In this document: piece after piece, positions 1 to 12,134 of the stretch
Numbering within the stretch: position 1 is the first letter of the stretch
How the letters are laid out: each line of letters opens with the position of its first letter
Assembly: GCA_965153355.1 (NCBI GenBank)
Contig: OZ231126.1
Coordinates: 41,726,001 to 41,790,000 of the forward strand
DNA: 64,000 nucleotides
From: Flaccisagitta enflata
Taxonomy: Eukaryota; Chaetognatha; Sagittoidea; Aphragmophora
Reading direction: 5' to 3'
Program-made: the position numbers and the translations under genes
The notes under the pieces: model-generated
Database searches by the model: none
What the model was told of the DNA's origin: nothing
What the model saw: the letters and a program-made list of their open reading frames with translations, nothing else

Positions 1-311
1 TTACTACGAAATACGGATCATCCTTTGTCTGCCAACGAGCGCCACGCTCTCATCAAAGATAACAAATAATTGGGTACAAAATAAAGAAATATATTTCTGG
101 ATCCGACATGGAAGCAATTACAATTTTTGGACACATGTAACAGGATACAGTACCATAGGAGCAATGAGAACCTCAGATGGAGGGTCATTTCCTGCTTCAC
201 TATTCTAATGAAGTAGCTTCAATCATGGATTTTCTAAAAGCTGATGAGCAAGAGCTTTGAGTGAATATAGTTTTATTCCTCTAGCTCAAACTGTTGACCA
301 AAAAGAAAAAA

Positions 312-415
312 AGTGCAGCAACACTCGAGATTTGAACCTGTGACACTGAAGTGAGATAAATTATTTTTCTCAAGCTCATCACTCTATCAACAGAGCTATC
401 GCGCCACATGCAATT
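312..415 (-). repeat. tRNA-like SINE head
   Basis: On the minus strand this reads as a tRNA-like unit: an A-box-like TGGCGCGATAGCTCTGTTGA near 410-390 and a B-box-like GGTTCAAATCTCGAG near 343-327. No clean cloverleaf with matched acceptor arms is visible, so a tRNA-derived SINE remnant is more likely than a working tRNA. The rest of 1-758 shows no exon that I can support. Confidence 0.45.
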
Positions 416-756
416 TAAAAATATCAATTGGCGGTTTTCTTATGAATCACTTGGTTTAGAATTTTGTATTCACTCAATACCTTGGACCATCAGCTTTCAA
501 AAAAACCAAAGCTTTAGGTTCTTCCTTTAAACAGTGAGAATATAGAGGGCCCTCTTTCTACTGCGCTTATTGCTCCCATCGTACTGTAACATTTGTTGGA
601 TCGAACACAAGTTCCTTCCACTGCTAACTTGTGTTACGGAGAAGCGACTCGATAAGCAGCTGATTGCCGTCGTTTGGTCCGTAGGAAGTCGAGGGGGGGG
701 GCGGCATAACTCTCTCTACCCATCTCTCAGCTTAGGAGACAGATTGTGGTCCTGTA

Positions 757-890
757 TCGTCTTTAGTTGCGTGCTATGGGACTCTACACCCCACTTTGTC
801 GGTCCGTCAGTGGGTTCATCCATCCATCCTCAAAAAAAGGCCCTGCCCAGCCGCACGCGACTGGGGTAGCCGTGTATCCGGCCTTGTTCT
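757..890 (+). mobile_element. Family A hairpin element, degenerate copy
   Basis: It starts with a damaged hairpin (TTTAGTTGCGTGCTATGGGACT), continues CTCTACACCCCACTTTGTCGG, and ends with the family A terminus GACTGGGGTAGCCGTGTATC then GGCCTTGTT. It is recognisable only by comparison with the intact copies at 12,652 and 57,453. 891-1484 holds no gene that I can support; on its minus strand 1051-1480 is a lysine- and aspartate-rich low-complexity frame. Confidence 0.6.
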
Positions 891-1484
891 TTGAAGATCG
901 CAAAGACTTTAAAAGAGATAAGCTTTGGCTATCAGTAGAATTCCAAACAAGATTTCTTTCCAACAGGCATATGAGAGAAAAAGGGAAATATATGCAAACG
1001 CATGCAAACGCATTTTCTTCTTCAATGAGATATATTGCATGACAAAGGAATTAACGCCTGAAGATCGTCACGCACTTTTTGTAGTGAACTAGTTCATCGC
1101 GCCTTAAAAAATATCTTTGACTGTAACCATTTCTCTGTGACGCAAGGTTTTGACACGTCTTTTTCTGCAGAAATATTTCTTTTTTGTCCTTTTTTTCTTT
1201 CCATTTTGTAGATTGAGATTTCTTGTCGAGTGTTTTCTTGATATTTTGATTCTCAACATGTTTCCGACGCCGCAAAGTTTCTCCGTGAAATTTGCCTTTG
1301 TCACTTTTATATTTTCCGCATTTTTTGTTCTTGTTTTTGACATCATTTTGGAATTCATCGTGATCGTCTTCATCGACATCGTCGTTATCGATGTCATCGA
1401 TATCGTCCTCGTCATCAATACCGATGCCAGGGTCATCAGAGCCGATGTCGTTGTTATCGTCGTTGTCCTAGTCATTGTTGTTGT

Positions 1485-1489
1485 TCTAG

Positions 1490-1579
<90 letters not shown>

Positions 1580-1586
1580 TACTCAA

Positions 1587-1656
<70 letters not shown>

Positions 1657-1659
1657 GCC

Positions 1660-1736
<77 letters not shown>

Positions 1737-1738
1737 GC

Positions 1739-1781
<43 letters not shown>

Positions 1782-1788
1782 AACTCAA

Positions 1789-1819
<31 letters not shown>

Positions 1820-1820
1820 C

Positions 1821-1908
<88 letters not shown>

Positions 1909-1912
1909 CGTT
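1485..1912 (+). repeat. (TTG)n microsatellite, about 420 bp
   Basis: This is a near-uninterrupted TTG array with two short interruptions (around 1578 and 1781) that both contain ACTCAATG. The shared interruption suggests that blocks of the array were themselves duplicated. The long poly-Val, poly-Leu, poly-Cys and poly-Thr frames here are translation artefacts. Confidence 0.97.
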
Positions 1913-2075
1913 AATGTGGCAGACTTAGTGGGATGTTGGTGAGTGCGTAAGTGAGGAATGCTGTTGAGCCTTCGTCGCCTCGTCGACGTCGTCGCAGCAT
2001 CGAAACCAACTTGACGATGCACATCCCGATCAAAATGCTGCCAACCATCAACCCCAATATCACCAAAAACGTAAC
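1911..2075 (-). CDS. Putative C-terminal exon with a transmembrane helix
   Basis: On the minus strand the (GA)n tract reads as a long CT polypyrimidine run ending TTTTGGCAG. It is followed by an open stretch of 54 codons in phase 0 and then a stop. The peptide starts VTFLVILGLMVGSILIGMCI, a clear membrane helix, then basic residues (MLRRRRRG) and a short tail ending NIPLSLPH. This pattern suits the last span and cytoplasmic tail of a tetraspanin or a type I membrane protein, but nothing fixes the family. No preceding exon could be assigned upstream. The stop codon directly touches the (TTG)n array. Confidence 0.4.
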   Translation of the reverse strand, partial: VTFLVILGLMVGSILIGMCIVKLVSMLRRRRRGDEGSTAFLTYALTNIPLSLPH

Positions 2076-2330
<255 letters not shown>

Positions 2331-2499
2331 AAGATTAGTGGTATGAAACATTAAAGACAAATGATTGCGATGTTTGTGTTTTCCAAAATGTTGCTGCTAT
2401 GAAATCACCATCATCAACTATGGTAAAAGTGTGCGTGTGTGCATGTATATGTACAGGAATGAGTAAATTTTCTTTTCTGACTATCTGTCTGTTTTTTGT

Positions 2500-2653
2500 C
2501 TTTGTGTTTGTCAGTCTGTCTGTCTGTCTTTATCTCAGTCAGTCAGTCTTTCTGTCTGTCTATCGGTCTTTTTGTCTGTCTGTCGGTCTTTCTTTCTGTC
2601 TGTCGGTCTCTCTGTCTGTCTATCTTTTTTTTTTTTTTTTTTTTTTTTTTTTG
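2500..2653 (+). repeat. Imperfect (GTCT)n followed by poly-T
   Basis: Variants of GTCTGTCT/GTCGGTCT run to about 2622 and are followed by about 29 T. The stretch 2654-4380 after it has no exon that I can support. It includes a GGCCTC/GGCTTC hexamer run near 2850 and an AT-rich section at 3720-4260. Confidence 0.85.
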
Positions 2654-4394
2654 CAAATCGTGCCCCTGGGGATTCGTGTTACAGAACAACGCGTAATCTC
2701 CACAAACCCCCGGCGAGCTATCCATCATTCTAATCATCCTCCTCTCTGTGAGTCTGTGACATGAGTGAATGTTTGTTTTCTTTCCAGCTGAACAATTGAA
2801 TTGGAGAGATAACCGAATTCATTAACGGCGCTCAAATGTAAATAATCCTCGGCCTCGGCCTCGGCTTCGGCGTGCGGAGGAAGAAAAAAGAACGAGAAAC
2901 CAGCAGCGGAAATGGATGAGTCGATGGAAAACAAGGTCGTGCAAGTCCAATGGACCCTTTAGCGAATTCTTAACCGACTAACGAAACATCGTACGGACAG
3001 ACCGACTGACGATCACAATTTCTTTAAGCCATGGTTATGTTTATGTACACATGGAATGATTCAACATCGCCAAAAAACTACCGATTGAAAACACGAACAA
3101 GTCAGTAAATTTACAGGAAAGATGCTCTTCATAGATGAAAAGACCTAAAGCCAGCAGATCATCATTGAATCATTAGCGCAAGTGCGAAGAAATAGCCACT
3201 CATAGAGATCCGTGTTTTGACATTGACAAAATTTCGATAGAGGAGGAAAGCAAAATTTTCGAATTCCTGCCCCCTCCCCTAAAAAAAAAACAGATTCCCT
3301 GGAAACTAAAAAGAATTCGAAAACAACGAAAGAAAAAAAAAGAAAGAAAACATTAGGAAAGAAAACAAGGGAGAGGGGAAAACAACAAAGTGGGAAATGG
3401 AAACTAAATTTGTTGAGCCGAGCTGAGCAAGCTGAGTGAGCATGAATAATTTACGTCGTCGAGGAACCAACCATCAAAACACGCAGGCTCACGTTCTAAA
3501 ATTGTGATTGTTATTGACGCAGGAAAATACATTCAGTGACGGACCGTTTTTCAGCAGCTGAACAAGCAATGACTGATACAGAGAAGAGTTGCTGTAGACA
3601 GCGGGCTGCACTCACCTAATTTTAACAGTATGGTTTAAGTTCGATCGTAAGCACTAAGCAGTGTTTGTACAGCATACGCGTGTCTCTACGGTGAAATATT
3701 GCTAGCTCAACCTTGGGTTTTAATCAGGTCGAGGTGGCTCAAAAAGCTGTAGTGTTTAATATTGAATTGTTTGAAAAAAGTTCAAATAGTTGAAATATAG
3801 AAATATGAACGGATCAATTGATCAATTAAAAAATTGATTACACTCTTTTTATTAAGTAAGGACGAAGTTTATAAGGACATGAGGCTGAAATTTTGCCAAA
3901 ATTTAAGGATATTTTAAGAACAACCCCAAGCCTTAATTTTATAAAGAAAAATTTGTTTCCTATTCCAAATTTCAATCATTGCTATGAAAATTGTTTTAAG
4001 AATATATCTTCAAAAAAAAAAATGATAATCATTTGTTTTTCTACATTGATATGTTTATTATACAAACAAATACTAATCAATTGTTGCAATATTTTGTATT
4101 TTCAAATCAATCGTTTATAATAAACTTAAGCTTTTACAATTTTTATTTCCTTTACAATGTAGAACTACAGAAAAAATATTAAAGACACATCAAGAACATT
4201 TCGGCCTCAAATCTGCAAAAATTAAAAGAACGTCCCAGCCTCAGAAAAATATTACTGGTCCTTAAGAACTGAAAAGAGTGTAATGAAAGAATGAATAAAG
4301 GCACGACTGAATGAAAATGAATGTGAAGTAACATGAATGAAGGAACACGTTGCAATCAACCGTTCTACGCAGTTTTAATGAATGTGTGACGGAA

Positions 4395-4398
<4 letters not shown>

Positions 4399-4459
<61 letters not shown>

Positions 4460-4570
4460 GACAGAGAGAGACAAAGAGAGACAAAGAGAGATAGAGAGAA
4501 AAAGAGAGATAGAGAGAAAAAGAGAGACAAAGAGAGAGAGAGAGAAGAATCAGAGTGAGAGAGAAAAAAA
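4399..4570 (+). repeat. (GA)n microsatellite with interruptions
   Basis: A perfect GA run passes into GACAGAGAGA and GATAGAGAGAAAAA variants. The Arg-Glu and Ser-Leu frames over it are artefacts. Confidence 0.95.
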
Positions 4571-4655
4571 GAACAAAAATAGACATTCAAAAACACTTTA
4601 TTGGTTAACGGCTGTTACTACACCTGAGATTCATTCATGATGAGCTTTTTTTCAG

Positions 4656-4766
4656 ATTGAACGTGGGATGCGTCGCTTCCCTCGGATAGTTGGCGAAAGG
4701 CAACGATACATCTTCGCCATGTTTTCGTATCATTTGATTGGGGATATTTACGATTGTTGTTGTTGT

Positions 4767-4859
<93 letters not shown>

Positions 4860-4918
4860 CGTTGTTGTTGTTGAATGAATTTATTTACGAATGTGGATGC
4901 TGCGGCGTAAATCAATGG
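4656..4918 (+). pseudogene. Tetraspanin-like extracellular loop exon broken by a (TTG)n array
   Basis: An acceptor TTTTTTTCAG precedes an open frame starting IERGMRRFPRIVGERQRYIF and reaching HLIGDIYD, then enters a TTG array (4752-4872). After the array a different frame reads NEFIYECGCCGVNQW and stops at a GTAGGT donor in phase 0. The CCGVNQW string is like the CCG motif of the tetraspanin large loop, and the helix before it also fits. The two halves are in different frames across the microsatellite. So either the array length has changed the frame (real or assembly) or the match is chance. No other tetraspanin exons were found on this strand nearby. Confidence 0.3.
4752..4874 (+). repeat. 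(TTG)n microsatellite
   Basis: About 40 TTG units with two TCG interruptions. It lies inside the putative tetraspanin-like exon. Confidence 0.97.
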
Positions 4919-5506
4919 GTAGGTTCACTTTATTTGTTCATTTGTGAATTGCGATCATGAAGAAAGATTTAACAACGCCGCAGTCGCTACCACCACCATC
5001 AAAAGATGCAAGAATATGGCGCCACCCCCGACACCCAACGGCGCTGGCGCTGGCTTTATCTTTTCTTTACGACACCACCTCGTTCGCCAATGGCGACGGA
5101 ATGAAACGTTTCCTGTTTTGCCGGCGCCTTCGTCCGTCTCTCGCGCGACAGACGCCGACTCGGGCACTGAAATAAAAATTACGAAACAGGGCTGAGTTAA
5201 TCTTGAACGGGCTGAGGCAGGGGGCAGGGGGCAGGGGCAACAGTAGTCGATTTTGAAACTGAGAACATTAAACACGCATGGACAAGGAAATGGTGTTCAC
5301 GGTAGATGAGGAGGTATGACTTATGCATGTATGAGAGTGGTCGGTGGTGGTATTTCTAGATGGTGAGAGAATTTACTGCACAGTTGGGACCAGGCTGTTG
5401 GTCGCACACGAGGGCAAAACAAAACGAAACATTATACTTAGCAGAGTTCTGAATTGGAAGGGGCTGGCGCACATGTATCTTCCTAAGCACCACCGCATAA
5501 ACTAAC

Positions 5507-5673
<167 letters not shown>

Positions 5674-5678
5674 CACAA

Positions 5679-5814
5679 AGCAAGGCCGTATACACGGCAG
5701 CATTAGTCGCGGACGGGTGGACAGGAGCGGAAAACCTCGAAAAACACTTTTGTGACGGACCGATGGACCGACGAACCGAAAAGTTGCTTATAGAGTCGCG
5801 TGTCCGCGACTTAA
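5679..5814 (-). mobile_element. Family C hairpin element
   Basis: It opens with CAAGGCCGTATACACGG then TAGTCGCGGACGGGTGGACA. The centre has GGACCGATGGACCGACGAAC, and it closes with AGAGTCGCGTGTCCGCGACT. The terminal hairpin (GTCGCGTGTCCGCGAC) and the subterminal GTCGCGGAC at the other end share the same core. Confidence 0.7.
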
Positions 5815-6034
5815 AATCCGATAATCAACACGAGTGAAAGAAGAGAAATGGCAAACAAATCTGCTATTCGACCACAGGGAAACAGAGGAAGAAAAAAAAC
5901 AACTATGCAAACAAAGGAGCAATCATTTTGACGAAGTAACAACTGTCACAGGTACGACCGACTGAACTGAATGTAAGCTTGATTTAATGATGAAAAAATA
6001 TTATAAAGCGCCCGATTATTTGTAGCGAAAAAGA

Positions 6035-6090
6035 TAACATGGGGGTTACACGGCCACCCAAACCGCGTGCGGGTAGGCGGGGCAACGATT
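6035..6090 (-). mobile_element. Family A element fragment
   Basis: The text GGGGTTACACGGCCACCCAA and CGCGTGCGGGTAGGCGGGGC is the subterminal end of family A without its hairpin end. A second such fragment lies at 6441-6482 (ATACACGGTTACCCCAGTCG). Confidence 0.55.
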
Positions 6091-6175
6091 AATGATGGAA
6101 AGAAAAGGAGGTAACGTACAAGAGAGAAAGACAAAATAAAAGAGAGAAAATAAAAACTAGAAAGAAAGAACGAAG

Positions 6176-6205
6176 CTAGAAAAAGAAAGAAAGAAAGAAA
6201 GAAAA

Positions 6206-6284
<79 letters not shown>

Positions 6285-6313
6285 TGAAAGAAAGAAATCA
6301 GTAAGAAAGAAAT

Positions 6314-6389
<76 letters not shown>

Positions 6390-6392
6390 AAA

Positions 6393-6437
<45 letters not shown>

Positions 6438-6440
6438 ATA
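6176..6440 (+). repeat. (GAAA)n microsatellite
   Basis: About 260 bp of GAAA tetramers with a few interruptions, placed between two family A fragments. Confidence 0.97.
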
Positions 6441-6569
6441 AAATACACGGTTACCCCAGTCGCTTGCGGGTGGGCAGGGGCAGTTTGTGAAATAGGCATA
6501 TCAAAAATCTCGACAGAGGCGGTGAATATGAATATGAATGAAGATCGAACAAACTCGTCCTCGTATCTC

Positions 6570-7648
6570 TACCAGTAATGGCGGCTGTCGCCGTGAGGAA
6601 AAAAGTCGTAAGCGTTGTTCACTTTTCACCAAGCTTTTGTTTTCAGTCATTGCAACTTTCTATTTGTTAGATCAAATCAAGAGCAATTGAATATACAGGC
6701 CCATAATAATATAATGAGAGGGGCAGCAAAATCGCTAGCAACCCTACCCACAGCTTAAATGGTCAATATTACAAGGACAACTGATGTACTGGCTAAAAGC
6801 ATATCCCAATACTATTCCCGCCATCGAGGTGTTTTTCAAATTTCCTCATAATTCTGAAGATATAGGTCAATAATCGGCTAAATCAATGCTTTAGAAAATG
6901 GCTAATTTTCACCCTAAAAGAGGCTGTATCTTGGAAACTAGTTTGAAATTAAAAAAACGGCGCTATGGCAGGAATTGGATTGGGACAAGTTGTTGGGCGC
7001 TACTTTTATTGTCCATGTAACCATTTGAGCCGCAGGTAGGGGTGCTAGCGATTTTGACTACCCCTCTCACTGTAATGTCATTGGTTCTGTAGTGGTTGCA
7101 CTGAAAATCAGAGAAAAATAGGACTGAGCCAAATGAGCTAGATGAGCTAAAATATTCAGAATCACTCAACTACACAACCAGTTATGCTTACTGAGATGGT
7201 TTTTTTGTATTTGCATGCTTAAATCAAAACATTTATCTATTTATCGGTTTTGAAATCAGAAAAAAAGAGCAAGCTAAAGCTAAAATGCTCAAAATCACCC
7301 TCACACATGAGCAGCTATGCTCATAAACATGTTCTTTTGTATTTGCATGCTTAACCAAACTTAGATACACTCCTTTATTGATCCTACACAAAATCATAAA
7401 AAATCTAAAAAAATTCAATTTGAATTTTTCGTAAATAAATCTTTAAAAATTCATAACGCGAAAAATATTTGTCCCAGAGACTTCTGTTTAGCGCCAAATG
7501 AAAGAGAATTATCAAATTTACTTACCCTATCAATTTCATCCAAGGGTGCAATCGCCCTAAGGAGTTCCTAAACTTTCGCATAAGAAAATGAAAACCCTGT
7601 TTCTCTCGTTTATGTCAAAAAGTCGAAGACTAACTTCGACTTTTTTCC
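6570..7648 (-). mobile_element. Family G element, 1.08 kb, with hairpin ends
   Basis: The left edge reads TACCAGTAATGGCGGCTGTC then GCCGTGAGGAAAAAAGTCG. The right edge is the hairpin AAAAGTCGAAGACTAACTTC then GACTTTTT. An inverted copy with the same internal order lies at 60,846-61,671. Internal copies of a roughly 145-bp unit (containing TTGTATTTGCATGCTTAA) occur twice here. No coding frame is present. Confidence 0.75.
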
Positions 7649-7700
7649 CGATGAGATGATTTGTCGGTCTGTCCGTCCGTCCGTCCGTCCGTCCGTCCGT
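7649..7700 (+). repeat. (GTCC)n array beside the family G hairpin
   Basis: GTCGGTCTGTCCGTCCGTCC and further GTCC units follow directly after the AGTCGAAG hairpin. This is the same hairpin-then-GTCC arrangement seen in families A-C. The continuing text AACGCCAATGCGAAAAACGC matches family F at 51,357. Confidence 0.7.
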
Positions 7701-7949
7701 AACGCCAATGCGAAAAACGCATTTCTCAGCTGTTTTTGGTCATGGCGAGATCGTATACTGAGTTAAACGATCAATACACGTGTTTTGCAGTTTGTCAGTC
7801 AGTTCGTCCATGCGTCAACCCATATGTCACACAGTATCAGCGCAAATTTCGCTCCACGTAAGGACACTGTCAGGACGCATCGTTGCCCGGTCGGCAAGCA
7901 TGAAATGAAAATCAGGCCAGAAAAAATGGAATAGAGAAAGATAACAAGT

Positions 7950-8316
7950 CCAAGTTATGGCCAATAAGCGCGCCTCGCTCGATTGAGAATTTGTGAATGA
8001 ACGTTTCGAATGAATGAATGAATAAATGAATGAATGAATAAACGAATGAATGAATAAACGAATGAATGAATGAATGAATGAATGAATGAATGAATGAATG
8101 AATGAATGAATGAATGAATGAATGAATGAATGAATGAATGAATGAATGAATGAATGAATAACAGAATGAAAATAAGTGTGGAAAGGCATGAGAGGTGACA
8201 GGAATGAAGAAAGACGACAGAATTGGCCGTTTTGAGTGTTTTAAACGTTTGCGTTACCGACAGACCAACAGAGCGACGGACAAGACCTCTTATACAAGTG
8301 CCAGGACGCACTTAAA
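7950..8316 (-). mobile_element. GTGCGTCC-hairpin element carrying an (AATG)n array
   Basis: The left edge reads AAGTTATGGCCAATAAGCGC. The right edge is AAGTGCCAGGACGCACTTAA. Between them lie a long (AATG)n array (8009-8160), TTTGCGTTACCGACAGACCA and a short GACGGA block. It is an inverted relative of 8467-8716. Confidence 0.65.
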
Positions 8317-8466
8317 AATAAGTTGAACATTTAACGAAATGGTGTTCTACCGAGAGAGCAATAATCCAGCGGTAGGGAAAGTATTTTACATATTCATTAT
8401 CTTTTTCTTTGCCTGCCGTTTGCTTTGCTTTTCTTCCCCGTTTTCTCCTTCTCTTTAGTCGCTTTT

Positions 8467-8716
8467 TAAGTGCGTCCTCGAACTTCTATAAGAGGTCATG
8501 TCCGTCGGTTGGTTGGTTGGTTGGTCTGTTGGTTGGTTGGTAACGCGATCGTTTGAAATGCGCAAAACGGCTGATTCTGACGTATTTCTTCATTCCTACC
8601 ACCTTTCATGCCTTAACACATTCATTCTAATTCATTCATTCATTTATGCATCAAAAACGTTCATTCACAAATTCTTAATCAAGCGAGGCGCACTTATTGG
8701 CTTTAACTTGGCCTTG
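8467..8716 (+). mobile_element. GTGCGTCC-hairpin element, opposite copy
   Basis: It starts TTTTTAAGTGCGTCCTCGAA, followed by CTTCTATAAGAGGTCATGTC and GGTTGGTTGG units. It then has the ATTCATTC relic of an (AATG)n array and ends GCGCACTTATTGGCTTTAAC then TTGGCCTTGTT. With 7950-8316 it makes a head-to-head inverted pair about 150 bp apart. Confidence 0.7.
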
Positions 8717-9021
8717 TTAACTTAGAAATACTAAGCGATTCAATAAGAAGTTCAGCGCGGCCGTGGATATGTACGTAGGTCCGAAAGTAGGTCCTGAATC
8801 CGTAGGTAAGTCCGAATAGAAGTTTCTTGGGTGAGTATCAAATAGTTTGCCCAGTTTCAGCTCTCAGCTTTCAGTCGGTCAGTCGGTTGGTTTAGTCGGT
8901 TAGTCTGTCACGTTTCATATTTTTTTTAAACTTTTTTTGCCGTCTTTGGCCTCACTACTCCTGCCCAAGGGCTTTAGTGACCTTAAAGTTTGGGGTTTTT
9001 TCTATCGGCTAATTCTCCTTT

Positions 9022-9400
9022 TTAGTCGCGTGCAGTCGACTCTACAACCCACTCTGACCGTCTGTCGGTCCGTCCGTCGGTCCGTCCGTCGGTCCGTCTG
9101 TAACACTTTGCTTTTTATCGACATTTTACATCATTTTAAAACATTTTAAGTCATTTTAAGTTATTTAAAGTTAAATTAAGTCAATTTACATTTAGTCTCT
9201 TAGTCTCTTAGTCTTCTGGTCTTTTAGTCTTTTAGTCTTTTAGTCTTTTAGTCTTTTAGTCTTTTAGTCTTTTAGTCTTTTAGTCTTTTAGTCTTATAGT
9301 CTTTTAGTCTTTTAGTCTTTTAGTCTTTTAGTCGTTTAGTTTTTTAGTCTTTTAATCTTTTAGTCTTTTGGTCTCATGGTCTTAACAACCGTACGCGACC
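9022..9400 (+). mobile_element. Family E-like element with (TTTTAGTC)n core
   Basis: TTTTTAGTCGCGTGCAGTCG and GTCGGTCCGTCCGTCGGTCC open the element. The core is about 180 bp of 8-bp TTTTAGTC units (9193-9372). It closes near CGTACGCGAC; a separate TGTTGGCCTTGTT lies at 9610. The part before it, 8935-8990, is a family A fragment (GGCCTCACTACTCCTGCCCA). Confidence 0.6.
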
Positions 9401-10419
9401 ACACTTACTTTGTTTAATTGTAAATCGCGAAGTAGTATTTCTTTTTGATGAAAATCCTTTAGTTGGAAATCTATCGATTTTAACTTTTAGATTGCTTGTC
9501 GCTATGACTAATTCTTATATGTAAGCTTTAAATCAAGGGATATCCATTTAAGGATGGATTTGAGCCCAGGATTTTACTTCGCGAATCAGTCGAGTGTGCG
9601 ACTGTAAGGTGTTGGCCTTGTTTCCATAAACTCTTGTCCATATACCCCTACCCACCCGCAATGGTACATCGTGTATCCAGCCTTGTTTTTTTTTTTCGGA
9701 TATATTCCTTCTAGTTGGCGTTGGGAAATGATTTTGTTGGCGCCACGAAGGAGAAAAAAAGGAAGGGATTCGTTTTCTGACGCAAAAAACGGATTCGTCG
9801 CAAACCACGCGTCGGAATTACGAACCTAACGTCCGACGTCGTGCGGGACGACAACGACGACGACAACGAGGATGACGACGATGAGGACGATGTGGGAGAC
9901 AACAATGATGGCGGTGACGACGATGATAACAACAATGAGGAGGACGACGACGTTTACTAAGGCGCAACGATGGGGATTATGATGATGATAATTATTAAAG
10001 ATGATGGCGACTACGAATAAACGACATTTCACATTTAAGTGAGATATCAATTATCTTTCATGCAAAAATATTATCAATAAAAATGAATCAACCTATTTTT
10101 AGTTTAGAATATCATCATTTAATCATATGAAAAATTGACCAAAAAATGTGTTGACTCATTGAATTCTATTTTCGTTTGCACTGTGACGTAAAATGATAAC
10201 AATTGTGACTGTGACTCTACGCCTTTCTGTGTTGGTCGATCCGTCCGTCCCTCTGTCGGGCTGTAACATCTGAAAGATTTATTGTAGGGAAAGGTTATTA
10301 TTGTAAGGTATGTAAGTGTAAAGTAATGTTGTACTCTAGTTTTGTAGTACCGAAGTACTGCCCCTGCCCAACCGTCCGTGACTTTTGCCATGTTTTGGGC
10401 TTGTATTTTTCTATTTTTT

Positions 10420-11345
10420 TCAGGCCTGTATATAATTGAGTTTCCCGGGGGGGGGGGAAATCAAAGGGTCTTGAGATGGGGAAGTAAATTAAAGAGGGCA
10501 AAAAGAGAAAAAAAGAAAAAAAGAAAATTTGGGGAAAAAAAACTTTTGACAGTGCCAAATCATAAAAACTAGTTAGTAAAACACAATTTAACACTATCTA
10601 AACCTTAACTACTATCTTGTTCAAAACAAGAGTCCGGTAGTTTTTGTCATATTTCATCCAAATGGTGAAGAAAACCCTAGGAAAACCGGTGACCGTTAGA
10701 AAGCTCTTCAAAAATGCGATCAAATGCCGCCAAGCAGAGCATTGTAGCTCAATTCGTTTGGATTTTAGAGCAAAAAGAGTAAAAGAGTTCACCTTAAACT
10801 ATGCTGATAAATTAGACAAGAATTTCTTTTCAAAATTCAGGCATGTATTTTTTATGTTTCTGCACTTATCAGTTACAGAAACATAGGAAAATCGGTGACC
10901 GATGTAAAGAGCTTCAACAGGGCTTTCAAATGCCGCCAAGCAGAGCTTACTAGCTCTAGCCGTTTAGATTTTACATCAAATTGAGTGCATACCTCTCAAA
11001 ACAAGAAAGTGGTCAAAATTGCTCCTGAAATTAATTGATAGGTAACACTGAAATAAGTTATTAAGCTCTCTGATAACATAGAAAAGGTTATATGAAACAC
11101 ATTGAATACCCAAAGATGCTTAAATAAACATTCATCACAAAAAATTAGAGTTTTCTATCAATCTGATACCAAATGGGGACTTAATGTCACCGCGCGGACT
11201 CTTGATTTGAACAAGATAGTACACTGTTTTATAGCTTCATGGGAAAAAAAATCATAAATTTTAAAACGCGACGCGGCGTGTCGCGGAGAAGAAAATCAAA
11301 GGCAGGGGGGAAAAAAGAGCGACTCAATTATATACACCCCTGATT
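10420..11345 (+). mobile_element. Family H inverted-repeat element with a nested MITE
   Basis: The outer ends are TGTATATAATTGAGTTTCCC and GCGACTCAATTATATACACC, which are inverted repeats. Part of the body (10,520-10,610) is the reverse complement of 30,290-30,360, so this is a family. The copy is interrupted by the inverted-repeat unit at 10,612-11,221. Confidence 0.65.
10612..11221 (+). mobile_element. Nested MITE-like unit
   Basis: It is bounded by CTATCTTGTTCAAAACAAGA and the inverted CTTGATTTGAACAAGATAG. It contains a tandem duplication: GGTGACCG...AGCTC at 10,688-10,750 and again at 10,894-10,955, each with CAAATGCCGCCAAGCAGAGC. It has no transposase frame. 11,346-12,134 outside it shows no gene or clear repeat. 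Confidence 0.6.
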
Positions 11346-12134
11346 TTTTTTTGGCAGGGGCAGTGCTTGGATTGTCTTATCAAGCATTTGTGCAGGGGCA
11401 TTGATGCGAAAACCGCCCGTGAATGCCAAAAAATCCAAGCGTTACATACGGAGGTTAAAGATTCACACGCACGCCGCTAGAAAGACTATATAAGTTAATC
11501 ACATTCACCCTTACCTTTTTCACCTAAATAGACTATTCTTCGAAGATCAGAAAAGAAAGAAGGGGCCTAATCAACAACTATTTTGCTTACGTTTTACCTT
11601 CGCACCAAGTTTTCATACTTTGACAATCACATTGAAGAGATTAGACCGATATAATTGGATAAGATTGATTAGAATAGTCGCAAAAAAGGGGGGCGGAGCA
11701 CACTATGCTATGTATAAAAGGTGAAAACTTTGCAGAGTGCAATTTATTTTTCGATGTACAAATCAATAAAACGTCATCACGTTCTGCCTGAAAGGAAAGG
11801 ATCATGAATATTTTGCGAAAGAAAAGACATTCACAAGACGCGTTGCCCCGTCGGCCCTTCGGTCCGTCGATCCGTTGTTCCATTGCACAAAGTTCTGTAC
11901 GCGGGTCACCTCAGGACATAAAAATTTACGCCGGTAATTTTGACCTATATCAAAGGCAGAAACAGGTACGGTTGCTTATACTGAGCAAGAAAATGCATGG
12001 TTTTACCTGCATCCTAGCTAATCCAAAGCCTCTTTTCTTCCCTTGAAGTCAACTACTTCGTCCAAATTCAAATGTGGAAAAAAAGGATTATGTCATTCCA
12101 TAATTTTTTCCATTTGATTCTGTTATAGACATGA

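Noticed and set aside
1150-1914. 254-codon frame with poly-Val, poly-Leu and poly-Cys
   Set aside because: It is a translation of the (TTG)n array; the part before the array is low-complexity GAT/GTC-type text with no exon signals.
9711-10050. Ser-rich and Asp-rich frames near 9830-10,050
   Set aside because: They are low-complexity GAC/GAT repeat text without splice signals or domain features.
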